Positions 54,539 through 63,762 of a DNA stretch of 64,000 nucleotides are shown one piece after another. Position numbers and translations under genes: made by a program. This stretch comes from Aliihoeflea sp. 2WW (GTDB lineage Bacteria; Pseudomonadota; Alphaproteobacteria; Rhizobiales; Rhizobiaceae). The notes under the pieces were generated by a model that saw only the letters and a program-made list of their open reading frames with translations, searched no databases and was not told where the DNA came from. Every line of letters begins with the position of its first letter. Position 1 is the first letter of the stretch. The stretch spans positions 62,001-126,000 of the forward strand of contig NZ_AYOD01000035.1 of assembly GCF_000497755.1 (NCBI RefSeq), in the 5' to 3' direction.

Positions 54539-54679
54539 CATCTATCACGGATTCGGAGATGGTCATGCTCACTGATGGGCTCGGCTTGGATTCCCCATCT
54601 GAGATCGAAAAGCGGGGCCTCCAGCAAAGGCTTTGGAGCATCGCGCGCTGCTCGTGCGAACGGAAGCCGGGAACCGGGA

Positions 54680-55591
54680 ATGCGCGTCATGCCTGATCTG
54701 ACGCTCGATCTTCGATACCTTAAGTATGCTATCCATGTCGCCGAAGCGGGTAGTTTCCGCAGGGCGGCGGATCGCCTTTCGATATCGCAATCAACGGTCA
54801 GCCGCCGCGTTCAGATGCTCGAACGGCAGCTTGGCGTTTCCCTGTTCAAGCGCACGCGATCGGGCGCTGGATTGACGCCGGAAGGAGAGCGATTTCTGCA
54901 GCAAGCTGCGGTCGGGGCGAGGTATCTTCGCGAGGCCGCCACTGAGATGCGATCGGTCCGTAAACTTACGACTGGACTAGTCAGGTTCGGGATGCTCGAG
55001 GCGTTTCCGGCATGTCCCATAATCGACCTCTTGGCGACCTTTAGACAGCGACACCCGACGATCGAGGTGAAGCTCGAAGAAGGCACGTCAGAGCAGAACA
55101 CCCTCGGCGTGGAGCGCGGGCTGCTAGACGCGGCGATCAGCCTGGCCGCAACGAAGGGCCCTCCGTTTCAGATTCGACGGTTGTGCGAACCCGACCTCTT
55201 CGTTGCCCTATCACCCATACACCAACTCGCGTCGCGACCGCGGCTCGCCTGGGAGGACGTTTGCGACGAAGTCTTTCTTGTCCGCTCCGATGGTGCCGGG
55301 CGCGAACTCGCAGCTATTCTCCGGCGGATGCTGGGCGCTGCCGAAGAGGCGATCCAACTGTCTATCCAGCAGGTCAGCAGGGAAACACTTCTGACCATGG
55401 TCGAGCAAGGCTTCGGGCTGACGATAACGAGCGTCGTGCATCGGCCTGATATTGCATTGGTTCCGCTCACACCCGCGCGGGCGCCGACGGCGGCTATGAT
55501 TTCGTCGAGCGATAACGACAATCCGGCTCTGCCGCTGCTGCTGAAGTGCTTCGATGTCCTGCCAGCCTTCACGCGGAGCAGCGCCAGCTAA
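54680..55591 (+). CDS. LysR-family transcriptional regulator 2
   Basis: 303 aa. The HTH is GSFRRAADRLSISQSTVSRRVQMLERQLGVSLFKRTRSG. The ligand domain contains GLLDAAISLAATKGPPFQIRRL. It starts at ATG 54680 in the longest frame that gives a LysR N-terminus (LDLRYLKYAIHVAEAGSF). It is convergent with the trb block; its last four bases overlap the DUF2274 gene. No site of the CTATCGAAACTATAG type is near it. Its target is unknown. Confidence 0.87.
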   Translation: MRVMPDLTLDLRYLKYAIHVAEAGSFRRAADRLSISQSTVSRRVQMLERQLGVSLFKRTRSGAGLTPEGERFLQQAAVGARYLREAATEMRSVRKLTTGLVRFGMLEAFPACPIIDLLATFRQRHPTIEVKLEEGTSEQNTLGVERGLLDAAISLAATKGPPFQIRRLCEPDLFVALSPIHQLASRPRLAWEDVCDEVFLVRSDGAGRELAAILRRMLGAAEEAIQLSIQQVSRETLLTMVEQGFGLTITSVVHRPDIALVPLTPARAPTAAMISSSDNDNPALPLLLKCFDVLPAFTRSSAS

Positions 55592-55827
55592 TCGGAGGCG
55601 TTCTGGGTCTTCGTACGCCTAGCCTTCGAGAACCCTCGATCGGTTGCGATGAACCGCTGCAACATCGGTACGATCAACCGCGCGGGCTCGACAGCAGGCA
55701 TACCTTGTTCGCGCCCTAACAAATCCGCGTAGTCGGAAAGGTCTTGGTGGAGAGCCGCCGGCAGCTCCACCTGAACCTTGATCGGCTTCTCGTCGGCGAT
55801 GGGACCTAGCTTGAGCTTCGACATCAT
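55588..55827 (-). CDS. DUF2274 protein of the Trb cluster
   Basis: 79 aa. LPAALHQDLSDYADLLGREQG and IVPMLQRFIATDRGF match the DUF2274 family, which is typically the last gene of alphaproteobacterial trb operons. The exact role is unknown; a regulator-like ribbon-helix fold is possible. Start ATGATG overlaps the trbI stop (TGATGATG). Confidence 0.8.
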   Translation of the reverse strand: MMSKLKLGPIADEKPIKVQVELPAALHQDLSDYADLLGREQGMPAVEPARLIVPMLQRFIATDRGFSKARRTKTQNASD

Positions 55828-57047
55828 CAGCCCCCATAAGGTTCGAGAACGAGATCACGGGTCACGACGACACGGACAGGAAATCCCGGCCGGATCGTCA
55901 ATGTTGGAGCCACGTTGAGCTGCCGTCTGACGATCTGCTGACCGGCATCGTTGATCGTGTCTTGACCGCCATTCCGGATCGCCTGGATGAGACGGTCGTC
56001 ATTGTCGGCGGCGAGCTCGGCGCCGACTCCGAGAAGAGTCGACAGACCGGCGGCCTTGGCAAGATCCCACCAGTGGTAATCGACGCCATCCTGCAGGCCG
56101 GCATAGCCTTCGACGTCTGCGCCGGGCTGGCGCTCGAGCACTATCGAACGGCCATTTGGGAAGATCAGTCGATTCCAGACTAGCAGGACGCGGCTTTGAC
56201 CGAATTGCACATTGTTATCGTACTGGCCGATAATGCGCGTGCCTTGTGGCACGAGCAGAATGCGCCCTGTCGGGCTGTCGTAGATGTTTTCGGTCACCTG
56301 AGCGGTGATCTGGCCCGGGAGGTCGGATCGGATGCCGGTTATAAGAGCTGCCGCGATAACTGCGCCGGCCTGAAGTACATTTGGCGACGCTGGAGCAACG
56401 ACGCGATCGGGCGACACCGTCCGTCGATCGGTCGCTGCGTTCAGGAAAGCGTTCTGACGCTCCTGCGCGGAGGGTGTGGCCGGCGGAGGTGCGAGGCCGA
56501 GGCTCGCCAAATCCGGAGCGTGCGGGAGTGCTGGGGCAGCTCCCGCTGCAGCGGGAGCGCCCCGGCTGTCCGATCCGGAGAAGAGGCGGCTGGTCCGCGC
56601 GGTCTCGATCTCCTGAAGGCGGCGCTGCTCTTCCGCGCTGATACCGGGGTTGGGTGTGGCGATAACGGGAGCGGGCACCGGCTGTCCGCGATCCTGGGTG
56701 CTGAGGATCGGTCGGCCGAGGTCACCGGGAAGGGGCGGACCGAGTTGGGGCACGCCACTGTAATCTCGCGGCAGGCCGGCCAAGCCCTCAGCCGTCGAGC
56801 GATTCTCGGTCGAATAGAGTTCGTCGTTGGGCCGACCGGCGTCGCGCGTCTGGAGCGCGTAGAGCAGTGCACCACCAAGGCCGACGCTGGCGACAAGACC
56901 AAGGCCGGCGAGGACCTTGCGCGATAGTCGAGTGACGCGGGGCGGTTCGGCGCGCAGACGCATCGGCGCTGGCCCGACCGGCTCGCCGGTCAGGGGCTGT
57001 GCATCATCGTCTGGCACTTCCTCATTTGTGGGCGAGTTCGCGCTCAC
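55827..57047 (-). CDS. trbI: Conjugal transfer protein TrbI (VirB10-like)
   Basis: 406 aa. One TM anchor near residue 45 (VLAGLGLVASVGLGGALLYA), a Pro-rich linker, then the VirB10 C-terminal domain (GAVIAAALITGIRSDLPGQITAQVTENIYD, LVPQGTRIIGQYDN, LPNGRSIVLER-type). It bridges inner and outer membrane in the mating pore. GTG 57047 overlaps the trbG stop by GTGA; the longer frame is antisense. The stop overlaps DUF2274. Confidence 0.92.
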   Translation of the reverse strand: MSANSPTNEEVPDDDAQPLTGEPVGPAPMRLRAEPPRVTRLSRKVLAGLGLVASVGLGGALLYALQTRDAGRPNDELYSTENRSTAEGLAGLPRDYSGVPQLGPPLPGDLGRPILSTQDRGQPVPAPVIATPNPGISAEEQRRLQEIETARTSRLFSGSDSRGAPAAAGAAPALPHAPDLASLGLAPPPATPSAQERQNAFLNAATDRRTVSPDRVVAPASPNVLQAGAVIAAALITGIRSDLPGQITAQVTENIYDSPTGRILLVPQGTRIIGQYDNNVQFGQSRVLLVWNRLIFPNGRSIVLERQPGADVEGYAGLQDGVDYHWWDLAKAAGLSTLLGVGAELAADNDDRLIQAIRNGGQDTINDAGQQIVRRQLNVAPTLTIRPGFPVRVVVTRDLVLEPYGG

Positions 57048-58093
57048 GAGGTGGGCCTCCCGTCTGTTCGGACGATCCTGACGCGCTTCTGCTCGCGACC
57101 GGAACCGAACCGCAGTTCCGCCGCCGCGAAGAGTCGATCGACGATCATGTGGTGGCCGCGAACGCGGTAGTTCACCAGTTCTGAGGTGTTGCCCTCGGGC
57201 CCGACGACGAAGAGCGGCGGCATCTCGCCCTGACCAATGCCTCGCGGAAACTCGATGAAGACCTGGCGACCGTCGTCGAAGGCGCGCAGTGGGCGCCAAG
57301 GAGCGCGGTCACCCTCGATGGCATAGCGGAAATTGACGTTCGCGAGATCGACACCGCTCGCAACCGGTTGAGCGGCCTGCGCGTCGGCATTCTGCCGGCG
57401 CAGCGCGATGAGTTGATCCTGCGGATACTGCCAGGACACTGAAGCCATGTAGGTTCGCTCTGTCGACCGCAACTCCATGTGATAGGTGCGCATGTTGGTG
57501 TTGATGACCAGGTTCGTCATCAGGTCGGCCCGTGTGGGCTTCACGAGGATGTGGATCTGGCGCGTCGCGCCCGATCCGCTCTCGGTGTCGCCGATGATCC
57601 AGCGCACCGTGTCCCCGGCCGCAACAGGGCCTGCGCCGACGAGCTGTTCGCCGGGCTGAAGCGCGATGTCGGTGATCTGACCGACAGCGGTATATACCTG
57701 ATAGAGCGCGCCTTGCGTCCAGGGATAGACCTGCATGGAGTTGATGAAGCCGTCGCGCACCGGCTGGACGCGGGCCGCCTCATTAGCCTGGTTGACGCGC
57801 GCCGTTGGGTTGGCGGGCTCGGGCGCGCGTCGCGTCTCCGGCACACGCTGCAACTGGCCGGGTAGCGGCAGCGGCCGCGGCAGTTCGACCACGGTGACGG
57901 GCGCTGGCGGATCGACGGTCTGCACGGCGGGAGCCGCGTTGTCGTAGGAGATCTCGGGCGGTGGGTTCGTGGTGGCGCAGCCCGCGAGCGCAGTTGTCGC
58001 CAGCAGGACCATCGGGATTGCGGCTCGGCGGAGAGCCGGGATTACAAGTGCGTGTGAAGCCGGGTTTCCGGCTTTACGGAAAGACGGCTTCAT
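57044..58093 (-). CDS. trbG: Conjugal transfer protein TrbG (VirB9-like)
   Basis: 349 aa. The signal is followed by a lipobox-like ALAGCATTNPPP, so it is probably a lipoprotein. The VirB9 domain has VYPWTQGALYQVYTAVGQITDIALQPGEQLV and VNYRVRGHHMIVDRLF. It is an outer-membrane pore component. ATG 58093 overlaps the trbF stop. Confidence 0.93.
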   Translation of the reverse strand: MKPSFRKAGNPASHALVIPALRRAAIPMVLLATTALAGCATTNPPPEISYDNAAPAVQTVDPPAPVTVVELPRPLPLPGQLQRVPETRRAPEPANPTARVNQANEAARVQPVRDGFINSMQVYPWTQGALYQVYTAVGQITDIALQPGEQLVGAGPVAAGDTVRWIIGDTESGSGATRQIHILVKPTRADLMTNLVINTNMRTYHMELRSTERTYMASVSWQYPQDQLIALRRQNADAQAAQPVASGVDLANVNFRYAIEGDRAPWRPLRAFDDGRQVFIEFPRGIGQGEMPPLFVVGPEGNTSELVNYRVRGHHMIVDRLFAAAELRFGSGREQKRVRIVRTDGRPTS

Positions 58094-58773
58094 TGCCCAA
58101 GCTCCCGTGACCAATTGATGGCGTTGACATAGATGCCGAGCGGATTTGCCCTCAGCCGATCGGCGTTGCGGGGGACCTGCACGACGATCGTCAGGATCGC
58201 GGTCCAGCGCGTGGTCTCGGCGAGCTGGCCGTTCTCATAGCGGCGCTCGACCCAGGCGACGCGGAAGCTGTCGGGCGAGGCGCGGATGACGCTTGAGACA
58301 TCGACAGCAACCTGCTGTCGGCCGACCCGCGTGAACGGGTCGTTCGAGCGAGCATAGTCGTTGAGCGCCATGGCGCCGCGATCAGTTGTGAAGTCGTACG
58401 CCCGTAGCCAGTTCTGACGCACGATGATCGCGTCCGCCGGGATGCTGCGAACCTGTTCGATGAAGCGCGCGAGATGAAAGGCGATTTGTGGATCGGTGGG
58501 CCGGAAGTCGGCCTCGGCGGGTGCGACCGCCTGGGACTGACCCAGTCGATCGACCTGCACGACCCACGGCACGACGGTCCCGCGAGCTGATTGCACGACG
58601 AGGGCGGTGGCGAACCCCGCCGTAAGGATCAGCGAGCCGAAAGCCATCAGCCGCCAGTTTTTCGCCTGGATCCTGGAGGCCCCGATCCGATCGTCCCAGA
58701 CTTGGGCAGCACGTTGATACGGCGTCTCCGGCTCGGGTGCCTTGCCGTAGTGAGTGGATGGTCGTTTGAACAT
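58090..58773 (-). CDS. trbF: Conjugal transfer protein TrbF (VirB8-like)
   Basis: 227 aa. One TM near residue 45 (WRLMAFGSLILTAGFATALVV), then the VirB8-type periplasmic domain with RQNWLRAYDFTTDRGAMALNDYA and NPLGIYVNAINWSRELGQ at the end. It is an inner-membrane assembly factor of the pore. ATG 58773 overlaps the trbL stop. Confidence 0.93.
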   Translation of the reverse strand: MFKRPSTHYGKAPEPETPYQRAAQVWDDRIGASRIQAKNWRLMAFGSLILTAGFATALVVQSARGTVVPWVVQVDRLGQSQAVAPAEADFRPTDPQIAFHLARFIEQVRSIPADAIIVRQNWLRAYDFTTDRGAMALNDYARSNDPFTRVGRQQVAVDVSSVIRASPDSFRVAWVERRYENGQLAETTRWTAILTIVVQVPRNADRLRANPLGIYVNAINWSRELGQ

Positions 58774-60128
58774 TAGCGGTCGCCTTGAGTCAGATTTACC
58801 GAGGAACCGCCGCCATGGGCGTCGCCAGAGCGGACGGCATGAGCCGTGGCCTGGGCGGCGTGAGTCATTTGCTGGGACCGGCGCATTCTCTGCGCCCAAG
58901 CCGGCGGCCCGCCAGCGCTCGCAGGCGCCGCGCCATCGCTGGCGGCATCACCCCCTATTGAGCCCATGGTGGATGTTCCGCCTGTCGCTTCGAACGCCGC
59001 TTTGCCGCCTGCGTTGAAGCTTGACCTCATTGTGTCGGCAGCGCGCGATGCGGCACGGCGCAGAGGTGAGACAGCCGCGCTGCCGCCTGCACGCGCAACG
59101 CCTCCGAGGCCGGAGGCCACCCCGGCCGCGCCGGACTGTCCGGCTGCGCCAAGGCTGTAGGCTGTGGACGCTCCACCCGCGATGGCGGCGCCACCACGAG
59201 CTGCGGCTGCCGCACCGCCTGCCAAGGCCGCGCCGCCGGAGGCTGCTGCACCGACGGCGCCGGCGCCAAGAGCGACCACGCCGCCCGCTGCGAGGCCGGT
59301 TCCTATCGCCGCGCCTGCACTGAGCTGCGGGCCGCCAGAAACGAGCCCGGTGGCGATTCCGGGACCAAAAATGCCGAGGCCGAGAAGTGACAACGCGGCC
59401 AGCACGATCGCCATGGCTTCGTCGATCGACGGATTCTGCCCGCCAAAACCGGAAGTGAACTCTGAGAAGAGCGTTGACCCGATGCCGATGATGACAGCGA
59501 GGACCAGAACCTTGATGCCGGAGGAGATGACGTTGCCGAGCACGCGCTCGGCCATAAACGCGGATTTGCCGAACAGGCCGAACGGGATCAGGACGAAGCC
59601 GGCGAGCGTCGTCAGCTTGAATTCAATGAGGGTGACGAACAGCTGGATGGCGAGAATGAAGAAGGCGAGCAGGACCAGCGCCCAGGCAAGAAACATGCAG
59701 GCAATCTGGATGAAGTTCTCGAAGAACGACCAGTAGCCCATCAGGCTGGAGATGGAGTCGAGCAATGGTCGACCGGCGTCTAGGCCGGTCTGCGCGACTC
59801 TTCCCGGGCGCATGAGGTCCGCAGTTGAAAATCCGGTGCCACTCGCCTTCAGCCCGAGACCGGCGAAGCTCTCGAAGACGATACGTGCGAGGTTGTTCCA
59901 GTTGCCGATGATGTAGGCGAAGACGCCGACGAAGAGCGTTTTCTTCACCAGCCGCGCCATGATGTCGTCGTCGGCGCCCCAGCTCCAGAACAGTGCCGCG
60001 AGCGTCACGTCGATGACGATCAGGGTCGTGGCGATGAAGGCGACCTCTCCGCTAAGCAGGCCGAACCCGCTGTCGATGTAGCGAGTGAAGACCTCGAGGA
60101 AGTGGTCGATGACGCCGGTGTTGCCCAT
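58773..60128 (-). CDS. trbL: Conjugal transfer protein TrbL (VirB6-like)
   Basis: 451 aa. Six or so TM helices in the first 250 residues (VIDHFLEVFTRYIDSGFGLLSGEVAFIATTLIVIDVTLAALFWSWG). A long Ala/Gly-rich low-complexity C-terminus follows (SAAGAAIG and similar), typical of TrbL. It is the inner-membrane channel component. ATG 60128 is chosen; upstream codons are not TrbL-like. Confidence 0.92.
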   Translation of the reverse strand: MGNTGVIDHFLEVFTRYIDSGFGLLSGEVAFIATTLIVIDVTLAALFWSWGADDDIMARLVKKTLFVGVFAYIIGNWNNLARIVFESFAGLGLKASGTGFSTADLMRPGRVAQTGLDAGRPLLDSISSLMGYWSFFENFIQIACMFLAWALVLLAFFILAIQLFVTLIEFKLTTLAGFVLIPFGLFGKSAFMAERVLGNVISSGIKVLVLAVIIGIGSTLFSEFTSGFGGQNPSIDEAMAIVLAALSLLGLGIFGPGIATGLVSGGPQLSAGAAIGTGLAAGGVVALGAGAVGAAASGGAALAGGAAAAARGGAAIAGGASTAYSLGAAGQSGAAGVASGLGGVARAGGSAAVSPLRRAASRAADTMRSSFNAGGKAAFEATGGTSTMGSIGGDAASDGAAPASAGGPPAWAQRMRRSQQMTHAAQATAHAVRSGDAHGGGSSVNLTQGDR

Positions 60129-60132
60129 GATG

Positions 60133-60534
60133 CTATCGCGCTTCGTTGATCTGTGGCGTGCTCGGCGCGGTCGGCGCGTGATCTTGCGCGTCTGTCCCTC
60201 GTGGTTGAGGGCTGAAGACGTCACCGATGGGTGATGCTACGTCCGGCAAGCGCTCGACGGGACGAGAACCGGGCGCGAGAAAGCGGTGTCGGTTCTCGGC
60301 CCAGGCCCGGCGGCAGGCGGGGTCTCGCGGACCTTCTTCACCGAGTGCCTGGCAGCGGATGAGCGCGTCGCGCAGGGGATCCGCAGTTTCTTGAGGCGTT
60401 CGTCCGGACGACCAAGCCTCAGGCACTTCCTCTTTCCGGGACATCTCGATCGCGGTCGCGGTGACCGCAACCGCGACGAAAATCACGGCGCCCATCCGAG
60501 CGACCAATTTGCCGTCCACGGTCGGTCCTCTCAA
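60133..60534 (-). CDS. TrbK-like entry exclusion protein
   Basis: 133 aa. A single TM near the start (MGAVIFVAVAVTATAIEM) is followed by a polar region with DPACRRAWAENRHRFL, the pattern of the TrbK-alt family. It would exclude redundant mating partners. It lies between trbJ and trbL with 4-base junctions to both. Confidence 0.8.
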   Translation of the reverse strand: MRGPTVDGKLVARMGAVIFVAVAVTATAIEMSRKEEVPEAWSSGRTPQETADPLRDALIRCQALGEEGPRDPACRRAWAENRHRFLAPGSRPVERLPDVASPIGDVFSPQPRGTDAQDHAPTAPSTPQINEAR

Positions 60535-61301
60535 TTGCCGTTCGGGAACATGCGCGCATTGCCCGGCTGGTAGCCGCTGCCGGGCGTGAGAAAGCGACGG
60601 CGCTGCTCACGACCCTGTTCCGCCGCTGCGGCGCGCTCGGCTTCGGATAGGCTCTGAGCGCGCCCGTTAGCGGCGACGACGGCGGTGAGGTCGGCGAGCT
60701 GTTGGGCCTGCAGTGCGAGCAGTTGATTGCCGGCCTGCGTCGCCTGCAACGCCCCCGTCGCGCCCTGGCTTTGGCCGATAAGCGCTGACATCTCCGTACG
60801 GTTGGTGTCGATGTTGCCGACAACACCCGCCTGGACTCGCATAGCGTCCTGCAGACCACCGACAGTGTTCTGCCAGCGCTCCCGCGCCTGTGTGACGAGC
60901 GCCTGATCCGAGGCGGACATCGAGGCATTGCCATAGGTGGTCTGGAATGCTCGGTCGATCTGTTGGACGTTAAGGGCTATCCCCTGCGCCTCGCTCAGAA
61001 GCTGTTGCGTCCGCTGAACCGACTGTTGAAGCTGCTGAAGCGAAGAGTGCGGGAGGCTGGCAAGATTGCGCGCCTGATTGATCAGCATCTGAGCTTCGTT
61101 CTGAAGCTGAGTGATCTGCTGATTCACCTGCTGGAGGGTCCGCGCCGCAGTGAGGACGTTCTGGGCATAGTTCGTTGGGTCGTAGACGATCCACTGAGCG
61201 GCAGCCGGGGTGCTGAGGACCGGTGAAAGTGCGAGCGGGACCGCGAGGAGTGCGGCCGTCACGCGCAGTGCGCGACTGTGGGTTTGAATCAGACGTGTCA
61301 T
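60531..61301 (-). CDS. trbJ: Conjugal transfer protein TrbJ (VirB5-like)
   Basis: 256 aa. The Sec signal (LRVTAALLAVPLALSPVLSTPAAA) is followed by WIVYDPTNYAQNVLTAARTLQQVNQQITQLQNEAQML and long helical segments typical of TrbJ. It is a periplasmic or pilus-tip component. ATG 61301 overlaps the trbE stop by 4 bases. Confidence 0.93.
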   Translation of the reverse strand: MTRLIQTHSRALRVTAALLAVPLALSPVLSTPAAAQWIVYDPTNYAQNVLTAARTLQQVNQQITQLQNEAQMLINQARNLASLPHSSLQQLQQSVQRTQQLLSEAQGIALNVQQIDRAFQTTYGNASMSASDQALVTQARERWQNTVGGLQDAMRVQAGVVGNIDTNRTEMSALIGQSQGATGALQATQAGNQLLALQAQQLADLTAVVAANGRAQSLSEAERAAAAEQGREQRRRFLTPGSGYQPGNARMFPNGN

Positions 61302-63751
61302 GGACGTGCCTCCGGGTCTTGTTGATTGACGTTGGTGAGGTCGGTGATCAGGTCGGCAGCCCAGTCGAGTCGGTTGGCCGCCAGCCACTCGGCGAGGAAT
61401 CCCCCGGTGCCGCTTCGGGCGTGGACGTCGGCGATCATCGCTTGATGCTGTTTGGATGAGGCTGCGCACAGCGCCAGGGCCACATCCGACAGGCCCAGCT
61501 CGAACAGGCGATTGCCCCGTCGCGACTGGCAGTAATAGTCTCGCTTGGGCGTTGCCCGCGCGAGGATTTCGATCTGCCGGTCGTTGAGACCGAAGCGGCG
61601 GTAAATAGCGGTGATCTGCGGCTCGACCGCGCGCTCGTTCGGCAGGAGGATGCGCGTTTGGCAGCTCTCGATAATCGCCGGCGCTATCGCAGAGCCGTCG
61701 ATGTCGGAGAGCGACTGGGTGGCGAAGATGACGCTGGCGTTTTTCTTGCGCAGCGTCTTCAGCCATTCGCGGAGTTGTCCGGCGAAGCCGTCGTCGTCGA
61801 GGGCGAGCCAACCTTCATCCACGATCAGGAGTGTCGGCCGGCCGTCGAGGCGGTCCTCGATGCGATGGAAGAGATAGGCGAGCACCGCTGCCGCTGCACC
61901 GGTGCCGATCAGACCTTCGGTCTCGAAAGCCTGGACATGCGCCTCGCCGAGATGCTCGGCCTCAGCGTCCAACAGCCGGCCATAGGGGCCGCCGACGCAG
62001 TAGGGTCGCAGCGCCTGTTTCAGGTCATTGGACTGGAGAAGGACCGACAGCCCGGTCAACGTGCGCTCGGCGACCGGCGCTGACGCCAACGACGAAAGCG
62101 CCGACCACAGATGCTCCTTGACCTCGGGCGTGACCGGCACGCTCTCTCGGGAGAGGATCGCGATCAGCCAGTCGGAGGCCCAGGCGCGCTCGGCGACGTC
62201 GTCGATGCGGGCGAGCGGCTGGAGCGACACACTCTCCTCGGAACCCTCAGTCAAACCGCCGCCGAGATCATGCCAGTCGCCCTGCATGGCGAGCGCCGCG
62301 GCGCGGATCGATCCGCCGAAGTCGAAGGCGAAGACCTGAGATTGTTGATAGCGGCGGAACTGGAGCGCCATGAGTGCGAGAAGCACCGATTTACCGGCGC
62401 CGGTCGGCCCGACGATCAGCGTATGACCGACATCGCCGACGTGGATGGAAAGCCGGAACGGGGTCGAGCCCTCCGTTCTGCCGTAAAGCAGTGGGGGTGC
62501 ATCGAAGTGCTCGTCCCGTTCCGGTCCCGCCCACACCGCTGACAGCGGGATCATGTGAGCGAGATTCAATGTGCTGATGGGCGGCTGGCGGACGTTGGCG
62601 TAGACATGCCCGGGGAGTGAGCCCAGCCAGGCGTCGACAGCATTGATGGTCTCAGTCATCGCCGTGAAGTCGCGGCCCTGAATGACCTTCTCCACCAGCC
62701 GGAGCTTCTCGGCCGCGACGCGGGGATCATCGTCCCAGACGGTGATGGTCGCGGTCACGTAGGCTTGGCCGGCATAGTCGGCGCCCAGTTCCTGTAGCGC
62801 CATATCAGCGTCAGCGGCCTTGTTGGCTGCGTCAGTGTCAACGAGCGCCGATGCCTCGTTGGTCATCACCTCCTTGAGAATGGCGGCGATCGACTTGCGC
62901 TTTGCGAACCACTGCCGCCGGATCTTTGTCAGCAGCTTGGTCGCGTCGGTCTTGTCGAGCAGGATCGCTCGGGTCGACCAGCGATAGGGAAAGGCAAGTC
63001 GGTTCAGCTCGTCGAGGATGCCGGGCGTCGTCGCGGTCGGGAAGCCGACGATAGTGAGGATGCGTACGTGCGCATCTCCAAGCCGGGGCTCCAGCCCGCC
63101 GGTGAGCGGCTGATCGGCGAGCAAAGCGTCGAGGTACATCGGCGTTTCGGGCACGCGGACGCGATGGCGCTTCGTCGAGATCGTCGAATGCAGGTAGGTG
63201 AGCGTTTCGGCGTCATCGAGCCATACGCACTCCGGCATGAAGGCGTCTATCAGGTTGAGGATACGGTCGGTGCGATCGACAAAACTTCGGAGCACTTCGC
63301 GCGCATCGACGCCGGCATGGTCCCGACCCTCGTAAAGCCAGGTCTCGGCACGGGCGGCATCCTCGGCCGGCGGTAGATAAAGGAATGTGAGAAAGTAGCT
63401 GGATTCGAAATGGGCGCCGGCTTCTTCAAAGTCTGCCTTGCGCTCGGCATCGACAAGCGCCGAAGCGCTGTCGGCAAATGTGCTTGCCGGATATGACACC
63501 GCGCCATGGCGCTGCGCTTCGACGAATATGGCCCAGCCGGAACCAAGGCGACGGAAGGCGTTGTTCAGCCGGCCAGCGACGGCGACGAGCTCGGCTGGCA
63601 CTGCGCTGTCGAGGTCAGGACCGCGAAAGCGGGCCGAGCGCTGCAGGCTGCCGTCTTTGTTGAGGACGACGCCGTCGCCGGCGAGCGCCGCCCAGGGTAG
63701 GAAGTCGGCGAGCCGGGTATTCCGATTGCGGTATTCGGCTAGGTTCATCAT
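61298..63751 (-). CDS. trbE: Conjugal transfer ATPase TrbE (VirB4-like)
   Basis: 817 aa. Walker A (GPTGAGKSVLLALMALQF) is near residue 445 and Walker B (TLLIVDEGWLALDDD) near residue 640, followed by ATQSLSDIDGS. It powers the mating-pair apparatus. GAGGAG precedes the ATGATG start. Nothing essential is missing. Confidence 0.95.
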   Translation of the reverse strand: MMNLAEYRNRNTRLADFLPWAALAGDGVVLNKDGSLQRSARFRGPDLDSAVPAELVAVAGRLNNAFRRLGSGWAIFVEAQRHGAVSYPASTFADSASALVDAERKADFEEAGAHFESSYFLTFLYLPPAEDAARAETWLYEGRDHAGVDAREVLRSFVDRTDRILNLIDAFMPECVWLDDAETLTYLHSTISTKRHRVRVPETPMYLDALLADQPLTGGLEPRLGDAHVRILTIVGFPTATTPGILDELNRLAFPYRWSTRAILLDKTDATKLLTKIRRQWFAKRKSIAAILKEVMTNEASALVDTDAANKAADADMALQELGADYAGQAYVTATITVWDDDPRVAAEKLRLVEKVIQGRDFTAMTETINAVDAWLGSLPGHVYANVRQPPISTLNLAHMIPLSAVWAGPERDEHFDAPPLLYGRTEGSTPFRLSIHVGDVGHTLIVGPTGAGKSVLLALMALQFRRYQQSQVFAFDFGGSIRAAALAMQGDWHDLGGGLTEGSEESVSLQPLARIDDVAERAWASDWLIAILSRESVPVTPEVKEHLWSALSSLASAPVAERTLTGLSVLLQSNDLKQALRPYCVGGPYGRLLDAEAEHLGEAHVQAFETEGLIGTGAAAAVLAYLFHRIEDRLDGRPTLLIVDEGWLALDDDGFAGQLREWLKTLRKKNASVIFATQSLSDIDGSAIAPAIIESCQTRILLPNERAVEPQITAIYRRFGLNDRQIEILARATPKRDYYCQSRRGNRLFELGLSDVALALCAASSKQHQAMIADVHARSGTGGFLAEWLAANRLDWAADLITDLTNVNQQDPEARP

Positions 63752-63762
63752 TGCCCGGCTCC